64,000 nucleotides of DNA from Thiosulfativibrio zosterae (GTDB lineage Bacteria; Pseudomonadota; Gammaproteobacteria; Thiomicrospirales; Thiomicrospiraceae), in contig NZ_AP021888.1 in assembly GCF_011398155.1 (NCBI RefSeq), positions 454,001 through 518,000 on the forward strand. Direction: 5' to 3'. The notes beneath the pieces were generated by a model that did not search any database, was not told the DNA's origin, and saw only the letters and a list, made by a program, of their open reading frames with translations. This document shows positions 8,608 to 17,322 of the stretch, in pieces. The translations under genes were made by a program, and so were the position numbers. Numbering within the stretch: position 1 is the stretch's first letter; every line of letters starts with the position of its first letter.

Positions 8608-9573
8608 TTAGTCTCTTGGGGTAAGGTCTAATTCCATGCACTCCTTAATTTCAAATTTTTCAATTTCTGATTGCAGATAATTTTGGCTTTTCCCATCCGG
8701 GAACTCAAAATTCAGGGCAATCCGTTCCTTAAAAGTGTCTTCAATGGTGCGTATATCCACAACCGATGCTTCAAAATGTAACACCTTATTGGCATCCGAA
8801 AAGTAAAAGTACACATCCACCTTGTCTTGAAATTTAAAGCGTTTTTCCATCATGATCCCCAAGCCACTGGCGCTGACATTGGCTGTTTGGGTTTTCCAAA
8901 GCTCTGGAAATTGCTTTAAATAGTTATCGTCGATGATTTTGCGATAAACCCCCATGTAAACATCCATTAGATTGGATAGGTGGTGTAAGGCTTGAATCAG
9001 CGGGATTTTGGCAAATTTGGGGTCTTCAAACTTTGCCATGATTTCATCAATTTTGAAACCATAAGGCAAAGAGGCATCTACTTCAAAATGTTCGGGAGTT
9101 GATTTTTCAACACTGCTGACCAGACTGTTTAAAAAAGTCAGGTACTTTTGTTCAATCAATTTAAAGTATTGATAAGTTCTCGGGGAGGATACTTTTAAGG
9201 CTTCAATGGTTTGAAAACCTTTTTGATGGTGCGAAAGTTTTAACCAATATTCCGTTTCAGACTTTGGACTACGCCCTTCAGAAATTAAAGAGGTGCAATA
9301 ACCAAAAAACTCGATAAACTCCATGACTTCTTCAAATAACACGGTCACCAGTTCTTTTTGCTCTTGAATCTTGGAAATCCACAATTTAGTTTTGTAGGTT
9401 TTGTCGCTGATGCTGTGTTTGATAGATGGCGGAAAATAATCAACGCCTGTGGCGTAAATTTCACGATCTCTGATGGATGAACGCGGCAAAATAAACACAC
9501 GCACCGGCATATCTATGCGATACCAGCGGCGAGCATTGCCTTTTTGAAACCATCTGTTCATGAAACGCCTCAT
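8608..9573 (-). CDS. PilZ-like c-di-GMP-binding protein with split motif (paralogue B)
   Basis: 321 residues. It has RRWYR (RxxxR) at residues 15-19 and NVSASG at residues 232-237, the same split arrangement as paralogue A at 7201-8142, with a long helical insert between. The first Met may be at residue 1 or 5. Paralogue A and B converge around a small gene, consistent with an old inverted duplication. Binding of c-di-GMP is inferred; no catalytic domain is present. Confidence 0.75.
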   Translation of the reverse strand: MRRFMNRWFQKGNARRWYRIDMPVRVFILPRSSIRDREIYATGVDYFPPSIKHSISDKTYKTKLWISKIQEQKELVTVLFEEVMEFIEFFGYCTSLISEGRSPKSETEYWLKLSHHQKGFQTIEALKVSSPRTYQYFKLIEQKYLTFLNSLVSSVEKSTPEHFEVDASLPYGFKIDEIMAKFEDPKFAKIPLIQALHHLSNLMDVYMGVYRKIIDDNYLKQFPELWKTQTANVSASGLGIMMEKRFKFQDKVDVYFYFSDANKVLHFEASVVDIRTIEDTFKERIALNFEFPDGKSQNYLQSEIEKFEIKECMELDLTPRD

Positions 9574-9622
9574 CTGTTGACCTGGATTAGGTCTTTTTGA
9601 AAATGCTATTTAAGGCGCTATT

Positions 9623-9886
9623 CTAGTGTACTTCTATGGATAATAAAAGGTTTCGATGGGCTTTGCTTGTCCAGCGATATAGCGTCTTGGCAGAACTTGA
9701 AGCACAGCCCGTGCCACAACCACTGCTACAAGAGGCGCCACTCATTTTTTGAATATGACCTTGCTTGAGTAAAGGTCTGATTAAAGCTTGCAGCGTTTCC
9801 TCAGAAATGTCGAAACGATTTTTGATGTCATCACTGCTCACTTCTAAGCGTTGTTTGATGTAGTTTTTTAAGTCGAGCAAAATCAT
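9623..9886 (-). CDS. feoC: FeoC-like winged-helix iron-transport protein
   Basis: An 87-residue small winged-helix protein with a cysteine-rich loop, C-x3-C-x3-C in CSSGCGTGC. In FeoC proteins this loop holds an Fe-S cluster and the protein tunes FeoB stability or activity. It begins 9 bp after the feoB stop and is the last gene of the feoABC operon. Three clustered cysteines are visible rather than the four of E. coli FeoC. Confidence 0.85.
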   Translation of the reverse strand: MILLDLKNYIKQRLEVSSDDIKNRFDISEETLQALIRPLLKQGHIQKMSGASCSSGCGTGCASSSAKTLYRWTSKAHRNLLLSIEVH

Positions 9887-9895
9887 ACGATAACC

Positions 9896-12221
9896 TTAAA
9901 AGGGCTTGGCCAGCAATTTGCGTGGCCCAAGGTTTTGAGCAATGCGTTTTAAAACAAGCCATAAGGCGATATAAGACAAGGTAATGCCAATCAACCAAAC
10001 CGCCGCGGTGTTGGGGTGTTGAGAATAGGTCATGGCTTGGTAAAAACCTACCGACAGCGTATACCCTAAAAATAGACTCCAACCGGCACTGAAGCTGACC
10101 CAGCGCCATCCCAGTTCCTGTTTAATGGCTCCTAAGGTGGCCACACAAGGGAAGTAAAGCAACACTAAAATCAAATAGGCATAGGCCGCAATGTCGCCAC
10201 CAAAATATTTGGCCATTTTTTCGATGGTGGTGAGAGAAACATCCAGTTCTGCGGCAACCGCTTTGATGTCTTGCACAGTGTCGATATTTTCAAGTCCCAA
10301 TGGATCGTTTAAGTTGGTCACGATACCGCCAATATTGGCGGGTAAGGTGGCAAAGGCTTCTAACAGTGCCCCCCCCAAAATCATAGGGTTCAGGGGTTTC
10401 AGGCTTAGCAGGATGGTCAATGTTTTTATACAGAGAATCCAGCGCACCCACCACCACTTCTTTGGCGAGGAGTCCAGTAATCAGACCCACGGTGGCAGGC
10501 CAGTTTTCTTCGGTAATGCCAAGCGGTTCAACCAATGGGGTCGCGGTTTTGGCGACCGTGCTTAAAACCGAGTTGGATTGATTGTCGTTGCCAAAGCTAC
10601 CATCTGTGCCCATGCTGTTAAAGAAGTTCAAAATTAGCACGATGATGACGATAATTTTGCCGGCATCCATCACAAAACCACGCAGTTTGTTTTTGGTGTT
10701 TAAGACCACATTCAGTACCGCGGGTTTGTGATAAATCGGAAGTTCCATCAAAAGCGGCGGTGCTTCGCCAGGAAGTAGCGTGTGTTTAAGCACCCAAGCG
10801 GTTGCGACCGCTGCCAAAATGCCCAGTAAATAGAGTGAGAAAACTAACAGTGCGGCGTGTTCGGTGAAGAAAGCTGTGGCAAATAAAATATAAACCGTTA
10901 AGCGCGCACTGCAAGACATAAAGGGCGCCATCATGGCCGTCATAATGCGGTCGCGGGCATCGGGCAAGGTGCGGGTAGCTAATACGGCAGGCACATTGCA
11001 ACCAAAGCCGACAACCAACGGAATAAAGGCTTGCCCAGACAGTCCCAAGGCTCGCATGGCACGGTCCATAATCAAGGCGGCGCGTTGCATATAGCCAGTT
11101 TCTTCTAGGATGGATAAAAATAAAAACAGTGCTCCGATGACCGGGATAAAGGTAGCCACCACTTGAATACCTGCCCCAATACCATTGGCTAAAAGGGCAA
11201 TGACCCATTCTGGCGCAGAAACCGATTGTAGCAATGCGGTCGGACCATCCACAAATAAGGCTTGAGCACCCAAATCAAAAAAATCAATAAACGCATTGCC
11301 CACGGTAATGGATAGGGCGAACACCAGATACATTACCCCAAAAAATATCGGCATTCCCCAAATCGGGTGCAAAGCCCAGTGGTCCATCACATCGGTGGTA
11401 TTGCGGGTGAATTTATCGGTGTGGATTAAGCTGGCATGACTGGCATCATGCGCAAATTGAAAATACAAATCTGCGGCAATCAATGCAAGGTCTTCATCGT
11501 AATGCTGCTCAAGTTTTTGCTTTTCGGCTTCGGCATAGCTGCGAATTTCTAAGGGCGCTAAATGCGGTTTGATCAGCGTTTGCAGTGTTTTCCAGCAAGA
11601 CTCTTCGGTTTTGGGTTGTAGGTCACGGATGTTATGCACCGAATGATGCAGGGTTTCGGGCAAATCAAAGTGCAAACTAGACTTATGATTCAGTAAGCTG
11701 GGCAGTTTTTGTTTGAGTTTATCCAGCCCTTGATTAAAGTAAGCCGAAATCGGAATCACTGGGCAACCGAGTTTTTCCGCTAAGAGGTCAACATCAATTT
11801 TCAGGTGGCGCTCTTTGAGCATATCCATGCGGTTTAAAACCACCACCACAGGCAAGCCCATGTGCAACAGTTGGGCGGTTAAAAATAATTGACGCTCTAA
11901 GCTGGTCGCATCTACCACATTTAAGATTAAATCAACCGGTTGGCACTGCAAAAAGTCGCAGGCGACTTTTTCATCTAAGCCAGAGTGGCTAGAGTTTTCT
12001 AGGCTATAAACCCCAGGTAAATCAATCAGTTTATAGTTGTCTTGATTGACTTTAAAGTGGCCGTGCTTTTGCTCAACCGTAACACCTGGCCAGTTGCCGG
12101 TGGTTTGTTGTGCGCCAGTTAAGCGGTTGAAAAGGGTGGTTTTGCCGCAATTGGGATTGCCAATGAGTCCGATTTGAAAGGTGGTTTTTTGGCTGAGTTT
12201 TCGATTGGGTTTTACCGTCAT
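9896..12221 (-). CDS. feoB: Ferrous iron transporter FeoB, apparent +1 frameshift at a G8 run
   Basis: Inner-membrane Fe2+ permease. The first frame (10290-12221) has the G-protein motifs GNPNCGKT, DLPGVYSL and LNRMD, then the Gate membrane segments. It runs off into nonsense after PEPYDFGGG. The correct continuation (GALLEAFATLPANIGG and the last membrane segments) is in the next frame down to 9896. The switch is at a run of eight G on the coding strand (plus positions 10369-10376). With seven G the whole frame is open, giving 774 residues, the normal FeoB length. This is either a sequencing error, phase variation or true loss. The start overlaps feoA (ATGA). Confidence 0.88.
10369..10376 (-). 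other. G8 homopolymer at the feoB frame switch
   Basis: Eight C on the plus strand. Removing one base restores the FeoB frame exactly. Confidence 0.9.
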
Positions 12222-12460
12222 GACAAGGGTTCTACTTTAATAAATTGCGCCAAGCGATCGTCGAGTGCAAAACGACTGCCATCTACGCAGACCACTAAAC
12301 TTTGGTGGCGCTTCATCACGATTTTGATGTGTCCTTGGGTATGAAAGCCTAAATTGACCAAGCGTAATTTGGTGTCCAGTTCGCCGGTGAGCGCAATAAT
12401 GCGTGCGGTTTGCTCTGCCGAGCAGTCGCTTAAGCTGGGATAACTGTCTAGGGTTTTCAT
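12218..12460 (-). CDS. feoA: FeoA, SH3-like ferrous iron transport protein
   Basis: An 80-residue cytoplasmic protein with the FeoA beta-barrel pattern (LVNLGFHTQGHIKIV ... VDGSRFALDDRLAQFI). FeoA proteins bind FeoB and are needed for Fe2+ uptake. It is the first gene of feoABC, and its stop overlaps the feoB start. Two Fur-like 15-mers lie upstream. Confidence 0.92.
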   Translation of the reverse strand: MKTLDSYPSLSDCSAEQTARIIALTGELDTKLRLVNLGFHTQGHIKIVMKRHQSLVVCVDGSRFALDDRLAQFIKVEPLS

Positions 12461-12478
12461 AGGGGGAGATATCTCAAA

Positions 12479-12493
12479 TGATAATTGTTTTTA
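12479..12493 (-). promoter_or_regulatory. Candidate Fur box 1 before feoA
   Basis: TGATAATTGTTTTTA matches the left half of the 7-1-7 Fur motif perfectly and the right half in four of seven. It lies 18 bp before the feoA start. Iron repression of feo by Fur is the known pattern in gammaproteobacteria. Confidence 0.55.
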
Positions 12494-12524
12494 ATTGAAA
12501 TGAATTTTAGCAAATTTTTTGGAA

Positions 12525-12539
12525 TGAGAATGGTTTTTA
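12525..12539 (-). promoter_or_regulatory. Candidate Fur box 2 before feoA
   Basis: TGAGAATGGTTTTTA is 13 of 15 identical to the site at 12479 and starts 46 bp further upstream. The pair supports a real regulator-binding motif. Confidence 0.45.
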
Positions 12540-12574
12540 TTTGAAGCTTTATTGAGAGAGCCTTAAGTGTCATT

Positions 12575-12600
12575 AAATTCAACCAGGCCTGGTTGAATTT
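12575..12600. repeat. CCAGGCCTGG palindrome, copy 3 (26-bp perfect)
   Basis: AAATTCAACCAGG and its exact reverse complement form a perfect palindrome between the metW stop (47 bp away) and the feoA promoter region. It fits a terminator for the met operon. Confidence 0.8.
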
Positions 12601-12647
12601 GCTGAGATTTAAGGCTTTTTAAGGGAGGTTGAAGGGGTTGAGTCAGG

Positions 12648-13262
12648 CTAGATTTTGCGTTGCACTTTATAAAGTGCCACTTCACCTAACCAGTTGGGTA
12701 GCAGCTTCATGCCCAAGGTGGTTTGGTGATTGGAGTTAACCACGGTGCGGTCAACCACTTCAATGTTTTTGGCTGCACACAAGTCTTCAAAATCGTTAAA
12801 AGTACACATATGAATATTGGGGGTGTCATACCAATGATAGGGCAGTGTATCGGTTTCTGGCATACGGCCATTCCATAACAGTTGCAATCGCATACGCCAA
12901 TGACCAAAGTTGGGGAAAGTGATGATGCATTGTTTGCCAACGGCCAGCATGTCGTCAAGCAAGATGTCTGGGCGGCTGACCACTTGCAATGCCTGAGTCA
13001 TAATCACATAGTCAAACGAGTCTTTGTCAAAGTAGTCGCAAATATCGTGACTGTTCAGGTCGCTTTGAATGACGTTAACACCGGCTTCTAGTGCTTTGAT
13101 GTTTTTAATGGGGTCAATTTCCATGCCGTAACCCGATACATTAGAATGGTCACGCAAATAAGTCAGCAGCTTTCCATCACCACACCCTAAATCTAGCACA
13201 TGGCTATTGGGCTGAATCCAGTCGGCAATTAATTCAAATTCGGGGCGAATGGGCGTTGTCAT
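12648..13262 (-). CDS. metW: Methionine biosynthesis protein MetW
   Basis: A 204-residue class I SAM-methyltransferase fold with the glycine motif [21 protein letters not shown] and [12 protein letters not shown], all typical of MetW. MetW works together with MetX in homoserine acylation; its own methyl acceptor is not established. It overlaps metX by 4 nt (ATGA), the standard metXW arrangement, and is the last gene before a palindrome that probably ends the operon. Confidence 0.95.
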   Translation of the reverse strand: MTTPIRPEFELIADWIQPNSHVLDLGCGDGKLLTYLRDHSNVSGYGMEIDPIKNIKALEAGVNVIQSDLNSHDICDYFDKDSFDYVIMTQALQVVSRPDILLDDMLAVGKQCIITFPNFGHWRMRLQLLWNGRMPETDTLPYHWYDTPNIHMCTFNDFEDLCAAKNIEVVDRTVVNSNHQTTLGMKLLPNWLGEVALYKVQRKI

Positions 13263-14425
13263 GGGGCTGCAACTTCCTGAGAGTGAACATGTTGAATCAC
13301 GCGTTTCATATAGGCTCTGAAGATGCCTTCATAATGTGCATTGGGCAATAGGAAGGCATCATGACCATGTTCAGATTCCACTTCGGCATAGGACACGCGT
13401 GCATCGTTGTCTAGTAAGGCTTTCACAATTTCGTGCGAGCGTTCAGGCGCAAAGCGCCAGTCGGTGGTAAAAGACACCACTAAAAACTCCGCTTTGGCAT
13501 GAGCCAGTGCGGCGCTTAGGTTATTGTCAAAATGACTGGCAGGGTCAAAGTAGTCGAGCGCTTTGGTCATGAGTAAATAGGTGTTGGCGTCAAAGTTGCG
13601 TTTTGTGGCAAATTTTTCGCCCTGGTAACGCAAATAACTTTCTACCTGAAACTCCACATCAAAACTATAACTCAATTTGCCTTCACGCAGCTCGCGCCCA
13701 AATTTTGCGCCCATCATGTCGTCCGACAAATAGGTTAAATGCCCGAGCATACGCGCCAAGGCGAGGCCGCGTTTTGGGGTGGTGCCCATTTCAATAAAGC
13801 GACCATTGTGAAAATCTGGGTCGGTCATAATGGCACGGCGCGCCACTTCGTTAAAGGCAATGTTTTGTGCCGACAGTTTAGGGGCAGCGGCAATGACTAA
13901 GGCGTGTTTAACGGCATCGGGATAAGCGATCGACCATTGCAAAACCTGCATGCCGCCCATTGAGCCGCCAATCGCTGCGGCCCATTGCTTTATGCCTAGG
14001 TGTTGGCGTAATTCGTTTTGGCTGTTAACCCAGTCTTCTACTGTTACGATGGGGAAGTCAGGGCCAAACACTTTACCGGTTTCGGGGTTGATGCTGGCAG
14101 GGCCGGTGGAACCATTACAGCCGCCCAAATTATTGGAGCAGACCACAAAAAATTCATCGGTATCGATGGGTTTGCCTGGGCCGATATAGTCATTCCACCA
14201 ACCCGCTTCTTTGCTTTGCACGCCGTCGATTTCATAATAACCTGCCACATGGTGACTGCCGCTGAGGGCGTGACAAATTAAAATAGCATTGGTTTTTTGT
14301 GAATTTAGCTGACCATAGGTTTCATAAACCAAGTCATATTCTGGCAACACTGAACCACTGACCATTTGTAATGGCTGGCGCACATGGAGGGTTTGAGGGG
14401 TAACTATACCAACGGAGTTTTTCAT
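13259..14425 (-). CDS. metX: Homoserine O-acyltransferase MetX
   Basis: Alpha/beta-hydrolase acyltransferase that activates homoserine for methionine synthesis. The nucleophile is S155 in GGSMGG, with the late Asp in [11 protein letters not shown] and His in [10 protein letters not shown]. The 388 residues are typical. The acyl donor (acetyl- or succinyl-CoA) cannot be decided safely by eye; many proteobacterial MetX proteins that pair with MetW use succinyl-CoA. It starts 10 bp after yggT in a proC-yggT-metX-metW run. Confidence 0.95.
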   Translation of the reverse strand: MKNSVGIVTPQTLHVRQPLQMVSGSVLPEYDLVYETYGQLNSQKTNAILICHALSGSHHVAGYYEIDGVQSKEAGWWNDYIGPGKPIDTDEFFVVCSNNLGGCNGSTGPASINPETGKVFGPDFPIVTVEDWVNSQNELRQHLGIKQWAAAIGGSMGGMQVLQWSIAYPDAVKHALVIAAAPKLSAQNIAFNEVARRAIMTDPDFHNGRFIEMGTTPKRGLALARMLGHLTYLSDDMMGAKFGRELREGKLSYSFDVEFQVESYLRYQGEKFATKRNFDANTYLLMTKALDYFDPASHFDNNLSAALAHAKAEFLVVSFTTDWRFAPERSHEIVKALLDNDARVSYAEVESEHGHDAFLLPNAHYEGIFRAYMKRVIQHVHSQEVAAP

Positions 14426-14435
14426 GGCGCGTATT

Positions 14436-15017
14436 TTACCCTAAAGTGACCAGCATTTGCCCATATTGTGCGATGCCACCCACCACCACAATTTGGGTCA
14501 ATTTTATGGCGAGAATCGCAATAATAGGCGACAAATCAAATCCACCGATTGGCGGCACTAATTTTTGAAAAGGTGCCAAGATAGGTTGAGTCATTTGCAC
14601 GAAAATGGCGGTGTTTGGATTGTAGCCAGGGCTAATCCAACTGATAATAACATTGATGATAATCAGCCAAAATGCCATGTCGAGCAATTGATTTGCCACT
14701 TCGGTAATCGAAGAAATCGCAATCAAACCTACACCAAAATTTCGACCGGTAAGCCAGCCTAAAGCAATCACCACCAAAGCTTGTAATAGCATGGCGGTGA
14801 TGATCGCCGACCAGTCCCAGCGGCCACGAATGGTCAGCACTTTATTGACCGGAGCGCACAAGGGATTGGTCACCTTGGCCACAAAGTGCACCACGGGATG
14901 ACGCCAGTCAACATGGGTCGCGCGCATTAAAAAGCGTAACATTAGGGTAAAAATAACCAGGCCTGCGATGAATTGGATTAAAAATAATCCACCTTGCGTT
15001 AAAGGGGTGGCTTCCAT
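14436..15017 (-). CDS. yggT: YggT family membrane protein
   Basis: 193 residues with the duplicated YggT domain: hydrophobic segments near residues 10-27, 65-85, 95-118 and 155-180, and the characteristic DWSAII and [10 protein letters not shown] stretches. It is an inner-membrane protein of uncertain role, often linked to osmotic shock or cell envelope functions. Its ATG overlaps the proC stop by one base (TAATG), so it is translationally coupled, the usual proC-yggT order. Confidence 0.9.
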   Translation of the reverse strand: MEATPLTQGGLFLIQFIAGLVIFTLMLRFLMRATHVDWRHPVVHFVAKVTNPLCAPVNKVLTIRGRWDWSAIITAMLLQALVVIALGWLTGRNFGVGLIAISSITEVANQLLDMAFWLIIINVIISWISPGYNPNTAIFVQMTQPILAPFQKLVPPIGGFDLSPIIAILAIKLTQIVVVGGIAQYGQMLVTLG

Positions 15018-15862
15018 TAGTGTTTGGCTCCTGTGGTGTCGGCTTGTCCGAGTTGGTCGGCCAATTCTACGGCGCGGTTTTGCGCCGCGCTCATGGCATC
15101 TTTGACCGTTTGTCGCAGATTTTGCGCTTCAAAGGTCAGTATGGCTTGTTCGGTGGTGCCTTTAGGTGAAGTCACTTTTTGGCGTAGCGTGACCAAATCG
15201 TCGGTGCTTTCCAGTGCCATTTTGGCAGCGCCAAAAGCCGTTTGCAAGGTTAGCAAACGCGCACTTTTTTCATCCAAACCTAAGTCTTGCGCCGCTTGTT
15301 GCATGGCTTCCATAAATAAAAAATAGTAAGCAGGGCCACTGCCAGACAAGGCGGTCAAGGCATCAATTTGTTCTTCGGTTTTGACCCACACAGTAATACC
15401 CGCGGCACGCAAGATATTTTCGGCCTGGCTGCTCTGCTCGGGTTTTACCTTAGCATTGGCAAAAAGGCCAGTGGCACCACTTTGAATGAGGGCGGGGGTG
15501 TTTGGCATGGTGCGTACGATGGCATTATTGCCCCCTAGCCAACGGTCCATATCAACCGTGCGAATGCCTGCGGCTATCGAAATAATCAGCGGGCGTTTGG
15601 CTTGAATACTGGCTTGTACTTCATGGCACACGCCTTGCAGTTGTTGAGGTTTGACCGCAAAAACGACTATGTCGGCTCGCGCAACCGCTTCGTTGTTGTC
15701 TGAGTAACAATAAATGCCCATGCGTTCTGTCACCGAGCGGCGTTGTGCTTCGCTGGGTTCGGTGGCGATAATTTTATCTTTGGCGTAGCCGCTGGCAAGG
15801 AGTCCGCCAATCAGACTCATGGCCATATTGCCTGCGCCAATAAAGCAAATAGTCGCGTTCAT
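15017..15862 (-). CDS. proC: Pyrroline-5-carboxylate reductase
   Basis: Last enzyme of proline synthesis, reducing pyrroline-5-carboxylate with NAD(P)H in the cytoplasm. The N-terminal ICFIGAGNMAMSLIGG is the dinucleotide-binding motif. The C-terminal LSGSGPAYYFLFMEAM and the VTSPKGTTEQA loop are family hallmarks. The ATG at 15862 is chosen because AAGGA precedes it by about 7 nt and it gives a 281-residue protein; the frame is open 30 codons further upstream but overlaps gdhA. Confidence 0.95.
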   Translation of the reverse strand: MNATICFIGAGNMAMSLIGGLLASGYAKDKIIATEPSEAQRRSVTERMGIYCYSDNNEAVARADIVVFAVKPQQLQGVCHEVQASIQAKRPLIISIAAGIRTVDMDRWLGGNNAIVRTMPNTPALIQSGATGLFANAKVKPEQSSQAENILRAAGITVWVKTEEQIDALTALSGSGPAYYFLFMEAMQQAAQDLGLDEKSARLLTLQTAFGAAKMALESTDDLVTLRQKVTSPKGTTEQAILTFEAQNLRQTVKDAMSAAQNRAVELADQLGQADTTGAKH

Positions 15863-15902
15863 AAACAATCCTTGTAAGTTTTGAGTGCGCTTATTATAAC
15901 GA

Positions 15903-17180
15903 TTACGGCGCTTTTTTAAACAGCTTATGGTTGCCGCGCTGATCGATTGCACCGGCTAGGCGTTTAATGCCATGTAAATAGGCCGCGGTGCGTAAAGAAG
16001 TTTGAAATTCATTGGCCAAGTCAAACACGGTATTGGCTTCGCGGCGCATGGTTTTGGCTAAGCGAGTTTGCACCTCTTCAAGCTCCCAATAAAGCCCCGA
16101 ACGATTTTGCACCCATTCAAAATAACTCACCACCACACCGCCATTATTGGCGAGCACATCTGGGATGACGGCAATGCCTTGGGCTTCTAAAATTTCATCG
16201 GCTTGCGGCGTGATGGGGCCGTTGGCAATTTCTAACACCAAATGCGCTTGAATGCGATGGGCATTTTCTTGGGTGATTTGGTTTTCTAGGGCTGCCAGCA
16301 CCAAAACATCTACTTTTAATTCGAGTAATTCGGCATTACTGAGTCTTTGAAAGGTTTGCAGAGTGCAAACCGTGCCATTGCACAAAACCGATTCAAGTTG
16401 GTTGGTGTCGTCTTTGTGGTTTTTAATATCTTTGATATTAAGACTGTTTTCAGAATAAATGCCGCCTTGCGAATCTGATACTGCCACAATACGAAACCCA
16501 GCCTCTTGTGCCAGTTGCGCAAAATGAAACCCTGCATTTCCAAAACCTTGTATGGCAACGGTGAGTTCAGCGGGGTTTAATTGCTGGCGTTTGCAATACT
16601 CATTAAGCACATGCAAAGCGCCGGAACCAGTGGCCGACTCACGACCTTCTGAACCATTTAAATGCAAAGGTTTGCCTGTGATAATGCCGGGTGCTTGACG
16701 ACGCGCCAATACCGAGTATTCGTCTGCCATCCAGCCCATAATGGTGGCATTGGTGTAGACATCAGGCGCGGGAATGTCTCGCGACTCGCCCAAAATATCG
16801 GCAAAGGCACGAATATAGCCGCGTGATAAGCGTTCCAGCTCCAATTGCGAAAGTTCTTTGGGATTGACGGTAATGCCGCCCTTGGCACCGCCAAAGGGCA
16901 GGCCGGCCACAGCACATTTGACCGTCATCCAAAAACTCAAAGAGGTGACCTCATCCTCATTAACGCGCGGGTGATAACGAATCCCGCCCTTTGTTGGCCC
17001 ACGGGTGTCGTCATATTGCACACGATAACCGGTGAAAATGCGCAGGCTGCCATCATCCATGCGTACCGGAATGCTGGCTTTAATGGAACGCTTGGGATAA
17101 GACAGGCGAGTAATGACTTCTTCATCCACCTCAATCAATTTAAAAACAGGTTCTAGGCGTTGCTTGGCAATTTCGAACAT
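15903..17180 (-). CDS. gdhA: Glu/Leu/Phe/Val dehydrogenase (glutamate dehydrogenase)
   Basis: 425-residue amino-acid dehydrogenase. The N-terminal substrate domain carries GGIRYHP, the catalytic lysine in KCAVAGLPFGGAKGG and the DIPAPDVYTN motif. The C-terminal Rossmann domain has QGFGNAG. Glutamate dehydrogenase of the roughly 420-residue type is the best reading; whether it uses NAD or NADP is not decided here. It lies 40 bp upstream of proC, which fits glutamate-to-proline supply. A CCAGGCCTGG palindrome lies 43 bp upstream of its start. Confidence 0.9.
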   Translation of the reverse strand: MFEIAKQRLEPVFKLIEVDEEVITRLSYPKRSIKASIPVRMDDGSLRIFTGYRVQYDDTRGPTKGGIRYHPRVNEDEVTSLSFWMTVKCAVAGLPFGGAKGGITVNPKELSQLELERLSRGYIRAFADILGESRDIPAPDVYTNATIMGWMADEYSVLARRQAPGIITGKPLHLNGSEGRESATGSGALHVLNEYCKRQQLNPAELTVAIQGFGNAGFHFAQLAQEAGFRIVAVSDSQGGIYSENSLNIKDIKNHKDDTNQLESVLCNGTVCTLQTFQRLSNAELLELKVDVLVLAALENQITQENAHRIQAHLVLEIANGPITPQADEILEAQGIAVIPDVLANNGGVVVSYFEWVQNRSGLYWELEEVQTRLAKTMRREANTVFDLANEFQTSLRTAAYLHGIKRLAGAIDQRGNHKLFKKAP

Positions 17181-17222
17181 GGCGTTTCCTTTGGCTTTGG
17201 CTTGAATTTATTCAATTCTAAG

Positions 17223-17254
17223 CCTAAAAACAACCAGGCCTGGTTATTTTTAGG
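17223..17254. repeat. CCAGGCCTGG palindrome, copy 5' of gdhA (32 bp, one mismatch)
   Basis: The arms CCTAAAAAC..AACCAGG are symmetrical over 32 bp except for one pair. It lies 68 bp after the chemoreceptor stop and 43 bp before gdhA, both on the minus strand, so it would terminate the chemoreceptor transcript. Confidence 0.8.
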
Positions 17255-17322
17255 ATATTTATACGAATTTTAACGAAAAAAAAGGGCAGTTTGCACTGCC
17301 CTGATCTTGAAATAGGGTGACT

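Noticed and set aside
10191-10565. 124-codon plus-strand frame over the feoB break
   Set aside because: It is a shadow of feoB; the minus strand encodes conserved FeoB residues on both sides.
10786-11208. 140-codon alternative frame inside feoB
   Set aside because: Out-of-frame translation of the FeoB Gate region, rich in Cys, His and Tyr with no family pattern.
14955-14964. Partial CCAGGCCTG in yggT (others near 30838, 35608 and 58243)
   Set aside because: The tenth base differs or the symmetry is broken; these occur within codons and were not counted as family members.
15863-15952. 30-residue N-terminal extension of proC
   Set aside because: It overlaps gdhA and lacks similarity to the family; the ATG at 15862 has a ribosome site.
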